Assembly: GCA_030668345.1 (NCBI GenBank)
Contig: DAOUUD010000093.1
Location: 1 to 6,829, forward strand
Length of the DNA stretch: 6,829 nt
Origin: Candidatus Cloacimonadota bacterium
Lineage (GTDB): Bacteria; Cloacimonadota; Cloacimonadia; Cloacimonadales; TCS61
Direction: 5' to 3'
Below are positions 1 to 4,486 of this stretch, in pieces. The notes below the pieces were generated by a model. It searched no databases, was not told the DNA's origin, and was given only the letters and a program-made list of their open reading frames with translations. Each line of letters starts with the position of its first letter. Position 1 is the stretch's first letter. The position numbers and the translations under genes were made by a program.

Positions 1-2
1 AG

Positions 3-617
3 CTTTTTGCAATGCTTCCTTCCAATATGGGTGGTGATCCGGAAAAGGCGGAAAAATATGTTAATGAGTTAGAAGAAGCAGATGTCGTATTCGGAGCTAA
101 AGCACGCGAAATTATAATGCCCGAAGATGCAGACTATATTGAGTTCTGGAAAAAAATAGAAGAGAAGAATATGAACAATGCAGATGTACATGAAGCACTG
201 GGAAAAGCATACTTGTATAACGATAGTGTTGAAGAAGCGATCAGGTCTTTTGAAAAAGCAATTAGTCTGAACAACAGGAAAAATATTCTGCATGTGGATT
301 TAGGAAGGTTTTACTTGATGCAGGCAATGCAAAACCCAGCGAAACTTGATTCATTAACTTCCCTGATTAAGAATGAATTTGAAATTTATCTGGCATCTCA
401 ACCCGAACCAATAAATCCTTTGAAAGCCTTTGTAATAAGTAAGTTGGCCATGATTAAATTCCATACAGACGATGAGGAAGGCGGAAATAAGCTCGAAGAA
501 GAAGCAAAGATTTTGGATCCATATTTTTCAAAGGCTTTTGGAACTCCTTGTCAAATTCTGTTCGATCCACCTGATGAAATTTCACATGTTCATACATATT
601 TCTTCCGACCGTTTTGA
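3..617 (+). CDS. TPR-repeat protein, 5'-truncated by the window edge
   Basis: The reading frame is open to the left edge (codons begin at base 3) and stops with TGA at 615-617. The first Met (base 12) is probably internal: no Shine-Dalgarno sequence fits in the 11 bases before it, and the frame already reads Leu-Phe-Ala ahead of it. From that Met, residues 2-13 (LPSNMGGDPEKA) resemble the GGD-x-KA linker seen in bacterial TPR proteins. Residues 57-87 form a clear TPR unit (ALGKAYLYNDSVEEAIRSF), with further helical repeats at about 91-105 and 135-170. The rest is acidic and helical, and the C-terminus is aromatic (TYFFRPF). TPR proteins are protein-interaction scaffolds; no partner or substrate can be named. 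No signal peptide can be judged because the N-terminus is missing. The repeat family is fairly sure; function is unknown. Confidence 0.75.
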   Translation, partial: LFAMLPSNMGGDPEKAEKYVNELEEADVVFGAKAREIIMPEDADYIEFWKKIEEKNMNNADVHEALGKAYLYNDSVEEAIRSFEKAISLNNRKNILHVDLGRFYLMQAMQNPAKLDSLTSLIKNEFEIYLASQPEPINPLKAFVISKLAMIKFHTDDEEGGNKLEEEAKILDPYFSKAFGTPCQILFDPPDEISHVHTYFFRPF

Positions 618-674
618 AATGAACTTCCTATAACCGAGTAGTTTGGGGATCGACTATATAAAGATAGAAAAGAT

Positions 675-1160
675 TTGCTTAAAAAAAAAGAGAAAATCAT
701 ATGTCGAAGATTAATTCCTTTCATTATTGTTGTTATTTTTGTTTTAAGTAGTCAACTCTACTCTCAAGAAAATGAATCAGAAAATGTACCAGGTACAGCA
801 TTTTATTTAGAAATGGGCGGTAAATGGTTTTACTCAGCAAATATAGATTTTCCAATAAATAGATCAAATAGGTTTAGTTTAGGTGTTTCTCCTGTCTATG
901 GTGATATTGTACCTACTGTCATATATCATCATCTTGGAGGGGAAAAATCAAGATTTGAAATCGGATGTGGTATAGGCTATATCATAATCCTTACGGAAGA
1001 TGTTGAACACGAAGAATTTAAGGGATTAACGCTTCATGGTGTTATTGGATATCGTTATCAAAAAAAGAATGGGTTCTTATTTCGTGCAGGATTTACACCA
1101 ATATTCTTTTTTGATAAATTTTTGCCTTGGGTTGGCATAAGTTTTGGTTATAGTTTGTAA
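675..1160 (+). CDS. Secreted outer-membrane beta-barrel-like protein, hypothetical
   Basis: This is a 161-residue protein. The start is TTG at 675: the frame is closed upstream by TAG at 639-641 and no ATG or GTG lies between. Residues 2-12 are basic (LKKKEKIICRR). They are followed by a hydrophobic core (about 13-27, IPFIIVVIFVLSS) and a plausible signal peptidase site near LYS-QEN, so export is likely. The mature part alternates aromatic/hydrophobic and polar residues in beta-strand fashion, has GG and GxG turns (GGKWFYSANIDF, FEIGCGIGYII, LTLHGVIGYRY), and ends in a strand-like VGISFGYSL. This matches small outer-membrane barrels, although the last residue is Leu rather than the classical Phe. 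Only a weak purine stretch (GATAGAAAAGA) stands in for a ribosome site, unlike its neighbours. Codons 3-5 are an uninterrupted A9 run (681-689). I do not recognise a named family. Confidence 0.7.
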   Translation: MLKKKEKIICRRLIPFIIVVIFVLSSQLYSQENESENVPGTAFYLEMGGKWFYSANIDFPINRSNRFSLGVSPVYGDIVPTVIYHHLGGEKSRFEIGCGIGYIIILTEDVEHEEFKGLTLHGVIGYRYQKKNGFLFRAGFTPIFFFDKFLPWVGISFGYSL

Positions 1161-1217
1161 TTCTATTGTAATGTTATGTTTAAGAAGTTGGCTTATTAAA
1201 TTAAGGAGATAATTGAA

Positions 1218-1646
1218 ATGAAAGATCTTTTAAAATTACAAGGCAATAAAAGTAATCTAAAAGTCACGGTTACTTTTTTAGCTATAAGCATTATCTCACT
1301 GGTTATAGCATTCATTATTGGTATTGGTGATAATCCACCAGGGTTATTGTTATGTTTTATAGGAATCATTGCTCTAATACTTGTATTTGTACACCGTTGG
1401 CGTAAGGCTAAAAATTTCTTAATTCTTTTCGTCGCTTCACTTATTGGTTTTCCCGTATTTGCTATTTTGCACAATGTTATGTATGGCCTTGCAAAAATGG
1501 CTGTTGATATTATTATATTAAACCGACTGCTCAACGTTTTAGACGTGTTGTTTTTTCTTACAGCTATTCTGGTTTGTCCACCAGGAATTTTAGTTGGTGC
1601 AATTGGTAGTATAGTGTTTTATTTTAAGAATAAAAGGACAAAGTGA
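1218..1646 (+). CDS. Small four-helix integral membrane protein, hypothetical
   Basis: This is a 142-residue protein with a strong ribosome site, AAGGAG at 1203-1208, 9 bases before the ATG. Four hydrophobic segments are visible: about 16-36 (VTVTFLAISIISLVIAFII), 41-58 (PGLLLCFIGIIALILVFV), 66-88 (NFLILFVASLIGFPVFAIL) and 106-136 (VLFFLTAILVCPPGILVGAI). A basic loop HRWRKAK (59-65) separates helices 2 and 3, and the tail KNKRTK is basic, suggesting both lie on the cytoplasmic side. The FPVFAILHN and VCPPGILVGAIGS motifs recall an uncharacterised family of short membrane proteins found in various anaerobes; this is from memory, not a search. It lies 57 bp after the beta-barrel gene, on the same strand. 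Its last few codons fall where secretion-tail similarity begins in another frame, so the native C-terminus may be slightly altered. Function unknown. Confidence 0.75.
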   Translation: MKDLLKLQGNKSNLKVTVTFLAISIISLVIAFIIGIGDNPPGLLLCFIGIIALILVFVHRWRKAKNFLILFVASLIGFPVFAILHNVMYGLAKMAVDIIILNRLLNVLDVLFFLTAILVCPPGILVGAIGSIVFYFKNKRTK

Positions 1647-1800
1647 AACTCTTGTTAATGAAGTGATTCCGGCTGGAGAGCATTCTATCATCTGGAATGG
1701 AAGAGATGACAATGGCAATCGAGTCAGTTCAGGGATCTATTTCTACAAAATGAAAGCAGATAATCATGAAGAAACTAAGAAGATGATCCTCCTTCGCTGA
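1636..1800 (+). pseudogene. Orphan C-terminal secretion tail (FlgD-Ig/T9SS-like) of a lost large secreted protein
   Basis: In the frame ending at TGA 1798-1800, the DNA encodes GQSETLVNEVIPAGEHS, IIWNGRDDNG, then VSSGIYFYKMKA and KKMILLR. This is the classic ending of secreted proteins with a FlgD-Ig-like or Por-secretion-type tail (LVNE, AGEHS-W-G-D-G, SGIYFY, KKM-L). The frame opens only at 1615, after TAG 1612-1614. It has no ATG until 1750 and no ribosome site for the GTG at 1663, so it cannot be expressed as a meaningful protein. The signal peptide, passenger domain and upstream linker are all absent; the neighbouring sequence is the membrane-protein gene in another frame. This is a leftover 3' end of a gene removed or interrupted by the DNA to its left. 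The tail similarity is strong; the history is inferred. Confidence 0.7.
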
Positions 1801-1825
1801 AACTACGGAGGATAAATCCTTCTGA

Positions 1826-1930
1826 AGTAAGCATATAGAATACTTTATTGCCGGTGTATAAAGATTACGCCGGCTTTTTTTCTTTACACATTTCCCAGAA
1901 ACCTGCGAGTAGTAAAATTAAATGCTTACT
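1826..1930. repeat. Dispersed 9-bp inverted repeat flanking the terminator
   Basis: AGTAAGCAT (1826-1834) and its exact reverse complement ATGCTTACT (1922-1930) flank the terminator at 1850-1885, with 87 bases between them. The match can be read on for three more bases with one mismatch. It may be the remnant of a mobile-element end or a chance match; there is no target duplication or transposase nearby. Confidence 0.25.
1850..1885 (+). terminator. Rho-independent terminator
   Basis: A 9-bp stem pairs GCCGGTGTA (1850-1858) with TACGCCGGC (1866-1874), including one G-U pair, around a 7-base loop (TAAAGAT). Seven T residues (1875-1881) and then CTTT follow. This is a textbook intrinsic terminator on the plus strand. 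It sits 50 bases after the stop codon of the orphan secretion tail, so it was probably the terminator of that lost gene. It now ends any transcript from the membrane-protein gene. Confidence 0.88.
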
Positions 1931-1975
1931 CAAGGTTATTTATTTTCGGTTTGACACAAATAAATTAAAAGGAGA

Positions 1976-2033
1976 TTTTGCAATTGTAATCTAAAATTTA
2001 TATATAATTTTGCGATTACGATCTAACAATTTA
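1976..2033. repeat. Imperfect 32-bp-period tandem repeat upstream of tag
   Basis: Copy 1 (1976-2000, starting TTTTGCAATT) and copy 2 (2008-2033, starting TTTTGCGATT) share TTTTGC, ATT, ATCTAA and AATTTA at equal spacing. They differ by four transitions and one inserted C at 2027. The start-to-start distance is 32 bp, about three helical turns. A TATAAT hexamer (2003-2008) lies between the copies, which would suit paired operator sites, but a decayed duplication explains the data equally well. Confidence 0.5.
1978..2008 (+). promoter_or_regulatory. Candidate sigma-70-type promoter for tag
   Basis: TTGCAA (1978-1983) and a perfect TATAAT (2003-2008) are separated by 19 bases, slightly longer than ideal. 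A start near 2015 would give a leader of about 48 bases before the tag ATG. An alternative -35, TTGACA at 1951-1956, has no convincing -10 at the right distance. The flanking sequence is very AT-rich, so chance matches are likely; the presence of a promoter here is reasonable, but its exact position is weak. Confidence 0.35.
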
Positions 2034-2062
2034 ATGTTTTTTGAAAAATTAAGGAGCCTTTT

Positions 2063-2635
2063 ATGAATCGATGTCCCTGGGGAACAGCCGATAATCTGTA
2101 CATCCTCTACCACGATGAAGAGTGGGGAGTTCCAGTTTACGATGATAAGAAGCAGTTTGAATTTCTGGTATTGGAATCTGCTCAGGCTGGCTTGAGCTGG
2201 CACACGATATTAAAGAAACGTGAAAATTACCGGGCAGCTTATGATGGATTCGATGTGAAAAAAGTAGCAAAATATGATGAGAAAAAAATAGAAGAACTGA
2301 TGCAGAATGCCAGGATCATTCGCAACCGCCGCAAGATAGAAGCTTCTATAAACAATGCCAAAATTTTCCTTGAGATCCAGAACGAATTCGGCAGCTTCTG
2401 TAACTACCTCTGGGGATTTGTGGATGGTAAACCGGTAGTAAATCAGTGGACTGATGTATTCCAGATACCAGCTAAAACAGAACTCTCCGATAAGATCAGT
2501 ACCGACATGAAAAAGCGTGGTTCCAGGTTCCTGGGGTCTATTACAATCTATTCTCATCTGCAGGCTACTGGACTTGTGAATGATCATTTAACCTACTGCT
2601 TCCGATATGAAGAGTGTAAGGAATTGATTAAATAA
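2063..2635 (+). CDS. tag: DNA-3-methyladenine glycosylase I
   Basis: This base-excision-repair enzyme removes 3-methyladenine from alkylated DNA by cleaving the N-glycosidic bond, leaving an abasic site. The 190-residue length is close to that of E. coli Tag, and the numbering matches it. Zinc ligands Cys4, His17, His175 and Cys179 are all present, as are base-pocket residues Trp6, Tyr13, Tyr16, Glu38 and Trp46. Diagnostic blocks are RCPWG, YHDEEWG (16-22), LESAQAGLSW (37-46), LKKR (50-53), IIRNRRKI (85-92) and VNDHLTYC (172-179). The ATG is set by AAGGAG at 2051-2056, 6 bases upstream. It appears to be transcribed alone: a terminator closes the region on its left, and the next gene converges on it from the minus strand. 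No clear terminator directly follows. It looks intact and functional. Confidence 0.96.
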   Translation: MNRCPWGTADNLYILYHDEEWGVPVYDDKKQFEFLVLESAQAGLSWHTILKKRENYRAAYDGFDVKKVAKYDEKKIEELMQNARIIRNRRKIEASINNAKIFLEIQNEFGSFCNYLWGFVDGKPVVNQWTDVFQIPAKTELSDKISTDMKKRGSRFLGSITIYSHLQATGLVNDHLTYCFRYEECKELIK

Positions 2636-2655
2636 TTTTTATCCTAGCTTTAGAA

Positions 2656-2691
2656 GATAACGTTTAGCAAGTATTTTATACAAAAGTTATC
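2656..2691. repeat. Inverted repeat and small hairpin between tag and the antitoxin gene
   Basis: GATAACGTTT (2656-2665) pairs with AAAAGTTATC (2682-2691) at 9 of 10 positions around a 16-base loop. Immediately after it, CCAC-TTC-GTGG (2693-2703) forms a second small hairpin. Neither is followed by a T tract on either strand, so they are poor terminators, though they lie between two convergent genes. They may mark the edge of inserted DNA; no matching copy is seen on the far side of the toxin-antitoxin module. Confidence 0.35.
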
Positions 2692-2744
2692 ACCACTTCG
2701 TGGATGTGACGACGTTTTAATAGTTCACAAATTAACAATGATTT

Positions 2745-2761
2745 AGTTTAATAATTAAACT
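2745..2761. repeat. Perfect 17-bp palindrome beyond the antitoxin stop
   Basis: AGTTTAAT (2745-2752) and ATTAAACT (2754-2761) are exact reverse complements around a single A. The palindrome lies 22 bases beyond the antitoxin stop codon on the minus strand. It is all A/T apart from one G-C pair per arm and has no T tract, so it is at best a weak transcript end or mRNA-stabilising hairpin. A protein-binding site is also possible. Confidence 0.35.
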
Positions 2762-2782
2762 TGGTAGTATATTAGATTCTTA

Positions 2783-3868
2783 TCATTGAAATTTAAACTT
2801 CCGTCTTAATTCGTTCATCTGATAAAAAGGAATTTTTCTTTCGCGTTGTAACCGCCCAACGACAATTGCTGGTGAAATATTCATTTCATGTGCAAAATTT
2901 TTTATATCTGTTTCTGAAAATGTACTATTAGAAGTAATAAAAACTACCCACTTCTTCATTGGAACAAGAAATTCTCTGGCAAATGCATCTGCTTCATTTT
3001 CTTTATTACCTTCTTTATTCTTCTCTTCAATAAAGATATCACGCTTTCCATGAAGAAGTATATGCCCCGCTTCATGAAAAAAGCTAAACCAGAAATAATC
3101 CTCATATTTTCGATACAAAGACAATTGAATAAGCGCTTTCTTAGGTGTGAGCCAGCGAGTAGCTCCATAAACAGGTACACCTTTTAGCGGTGGTATAAAA
3201 ACCACCGCTATACCGGCACTAGCACATAAGCCAATCAAGTCTTTTTCAAAATCCTCTGGAGATTCTTTCGTAAACGGCAAAATTTTTTTTAGCGCTTTTA
3301 TAAATTTTTCTTTATCAAACGGATTACAATATATGTTCTGAGCTTCTATTTCTCCTCTACGAAGCCAAACAGAATTAGCTTCAGGTTTTCTCTCGAATGC
3401 TGGTGATTGCTTATATGCTGTCTGTTCTTTCAACCAAATATTATTCCACTCTGTAGGTGAATTTAAACCGAAAAAGATCAATACTTCCGATAATTGAGCT
3501 ATATCATCTTTAATACTTGGGATCCATCCAAGTTTAATCATTTCTCTTACTGGCATTGATTTTAACCAATCAATATATGTAGATAATTTTTTTCTTTCTT
3601 TAACAGATGCAAGATATTCACTATATCTTTTTTGTCGATTGTTCCAAAAAGATACAGGAATTCCAAATACTCTTTCAAGTTGTATTGCAGTGTCAGGAGT
3701 TATCGCTGTTTTTCCTTTTAAAATTTCATTTATAGTTTTTTTAGGTCTTCCCATTCTTTCAGCAAGTTCAATTTGAGATATACCTTTTTCTTCAAGAAGA
3801 TCCAATATTGTTCCCCCTGGGCAACTTACTGATTCCGGAAAATATTCATTTCTTATATTATTTGCCAT
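2783..3868 (-). CDS. higA: HigA-type antitoxin fused to an ImmA/IrrE-family zinc peptidase domain
   Basis: This is a 361-residue protein; classical HigA antitoxins are only about 100. Residues 18-80 form an XRE-type helix-turn-helix with the HigA signature (GISQIELAERMG, KKTINEILKGKTAITP, LERVFGIPVSFW), for operator binding and probably toxin binding. A middle helical part (about 81-200) leads to a DUF955/ImmA-IrrE-like domain (about 205-345). Its zinc motif is HEAGH at 265-269 (WFSFFHEAGHILLH), followed by ENEADAFAREFLVP (290-303), which supplies the third acidic ligand. The peptidase residues are intact, so activity is plausible; in characterised relatives this domain cleaves repressor proteins. 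The start is the ATG at 3868 with TAGGAG 6 bases upstream (3875-3880), inside the 3' end of the toxin gene: the genes overlap by 11 bp, implying translational coupling. The presumed role is toxin neutraliser and operon autorepressor; what the peptidase cuts is unknown. Confidence 0.88.
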   Translation of the reverse strand: MANNIRNEYFPESVSCPGGTILDLLEEKGISQIELAERMGRPKKTINEILKGKTAITPDTAIQLERVFGIPVSFWNNRQKRYSEYLASVKERKKLSTYIDWLKSMPVREMIKLGWIPSIKDDIAQLSEVLIFFGLNSPTEWNNIWLKEQTAYKQSPAFERKPEANSVWLRRGEIEAQNIYCNPFDKEKFIKALKKILPFTKESPEDFEKDLIGLCASAGIAVVFIPPLKGVPVYGATRWLTPKKALIQLSLYRKYEDYFWFSFFHEAGHILLHGKRDIFIEEKNKEGNKENEADAFAREFLVPMKKWVVFITSNSTFSETDIKNFAHEMNISPAIVVGRLQRERKIPFYQMNELRRKFKFQ

Positions 3869-4163
3869 GATAATCTCCTATTTCAATTATTTCAATTGCT
3901 AATATTTTGTTCATATCTAGCCAACCATCTTTAGAAATTGGTAATGGATCTCCAATTGGTTTAATAACTAACCTCGTAGGATGCTCTAAATCAAGTCCCC
4001 ATTGGTCTTTTCTATTCTCTCTTAAAGCATGCAATCTGCCTGGAAGTTTTGATAATACTGCCATATTATCAGCATCTAATATATCATCCAAACGTTGTTT
4101 TAACTTTCCCGATGCTTTCTCACATTGTTTTCTAACCTTTGAATTTCCAAATACAATTTTCAT
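3858..4163 (-). CDS. higB: HigB-type toxin of the RelE/ParE superfamily
   Basis: The protein has 101 residues, typical for HigB-like (plasmid maintenance killer) toxins, which cut mRNA at the ribosome. Family landmarks are the basic helical N-terminus (FGNSKVRKQCEKASGKLKQR), LPGRLHAL (40-47), then WGLDLEHPTRLVIKP (55-69) and the C-terminal strand AIEIIEIGDYH (89-99). The middle block matches the G-R-x-H-x-L / Q-x-x-L-D-L-x-H-P-x-R-L pattern of the family. The start is fixed: the minus-strand frame has a stop (4173-4175) just 9 bases upstream and ATG 4163 is the only candidate, although its ribosome site is weak (GGA 5 bases ahead). Toxin first, antitoxin second is the normal higBA order. There are no frameshifts or stops; it looks complete. 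The exact cleavage specificity cannot be read from the sequence. Confidence 0.88.
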   Translation of the reverse strand: MKIVFGNSKVRKQCEKASGKLKQRLDDILDADNMAVLSKLPGRLHALRENRKDQWGLDLEHPTRLVIKPIGDPLPISKDGWLDMNKILAIEIIEIGDYHGK

Positions 4164-4172
4164 AGAATTCCA

Positions 4173-4189
4173 TTAACCTTTTCCGTTAA
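4173..4189. promoter_or_regulatory. Possible operator of the higBA module
   Basis: The inverted repeat TTAAC (4173-4177) and GTTAA (4185-4189), with 7 bases between, lies between the predicted -10 and the toxin ATG. A helix-turn-helix antitoxin binding here would block its own promoter, as HigA proteins usually do. The half-sites are short and AT-rich, so this is a suggestion only. A further GTTAA occurs (minus strand) just after the -35. Confidence 0.35.
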
Positions 4190-4191
4190 CA

Positions 4192-4231
4192 AAATTATTT
4201 ATTATCTTTTAACTGTCAATTTTTTTTTTTT
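4192..4231 (-). promoter_or_regulatory. Promoter of higBA with an A12 UP-like tract
   Basis: Read on the minus strand, a run of 12 A (4231-4220) leads straight into a perfect TTGACA -35 (4219-4214). After a 16-base spacer comes TAATTT (4197-4192), a weak -10. The expected start near 4185 would leave a leader of about 22 bases before the toxin ATG. The A tract next to the -35 resembles an UP element that contacts the RNA polymerase alpha subunit, which would partly offset the poor -10. Confidence 0.55.
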
Positions 4232-4301
4232 AAAGTTTGGAATTTAATCTAACCACTTTTTTATAAGCTTACAAATCTATACTAATAGTATTTAAATTTC
4301 T

Positions 4302-4330
4302 AAGCCTGGTTTTCAGTCAGGCTTTTCTAT
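4302..4330 (+). terminator. Orphan terminator-like hairpin in the tldD upstream region
   Basis: AAGCCTG (4302-4308) pairs with CAGGCTT (4318-4324) over 7 bp around a 9-base loop, followed by TTTTCTATTT when the T's of the stem are counted. The T tract is on the plus-strand side only. No plus-strand gene ends nearby: the closest, tag, ends at 2635, and a minus-strand module lies between. It is probably a leftover from the arrangement before higBA arrived, or a shield or attenuator for tldD. Confidence 0.55.
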
Positions 4331-4333
4331 TTA

Positions 4334-4384
4334 CCCTGACTCTGTGACAAGTTTTGCTGAAAAATGCCCTGACTTTGTTACAAG
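4334..4384. repeat. 33-bp-period direct repeat upstream of tldD
   Basis: The 18-base units at 4334-4351 (CCCTGACTCTGTGACAAG) and 4367-4384 (CCCTGACTTTGTTACAAG) match at 16 of 18 positions. They are set 33 bp apart, about three helical turns. A related inverted element, CTTGACACA, follows at 4419-4427. The arrangement would suit binding sites for a regulator of tldDE on one face of the helix, but no regulator is recognisable. Apart from this repeat and the ribosome site at 4473-4480, I see no convincing -10 between here and tldD. Confidence 0.5.
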
Positions 4385-4486
4385 AAAATGTTTAATTGAT
4401 TGCTTTATGGTCTTTCAACTTGACACATCTGGTTAATTCCTCATTTCTCATTTCAAATTTCACCTTATATTAAAAGGAGGTTTTTA

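Noticed and set aside
699..752. ATG at about 700 as an alternative start for the beta-barrel gene
   Set aside because: It is in a different frame and meets a stop within about 17 codons; only the TTG at 675 joins the signal peptide to the mature protein.
1196..1534. Minus-strand reading frame of 112 codons
   Set aside because: It is antisense to the membrane-protein gene, which has a strong ribosome site and coherent transmembrane segments; the minus-strand translation has no recognisable domain.
1663..1800. Short real gene beginning at GTG 1663 for the secretion-tail segment
   Set aside because: There is no ribosome site before it, no signal peptide, and the product would be only a bare C-terminal sorting tail.
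2210..2587. Minus-strand reading frame of 125 codons inside tag
   Set aside because: tag is unambiguous in the plus frame with all zinc ligands; the reverse frame resembles no family.
2651..2735. Possible integron attC-like recombination site after tag
   Set aside because: Inverted repeats and AAC/GTT cores invite the idea, but no GTTRRRY core with a paired RYYYAAC partner at the proper spacing is present, and no integrase is in the window.
3907..4176. Plus-strand reading frame opposite the toxin gene
   Set aside because: The minus strand encodes a complete HigB-like toxin with overlap into its antitoxin; the plus frame has no ribosome site or family signature.
4334..4384. CRISPR-like array
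   Set aside because: There are only two imperfect units, the interval between them is about 15 bases, and no cas gene is present.
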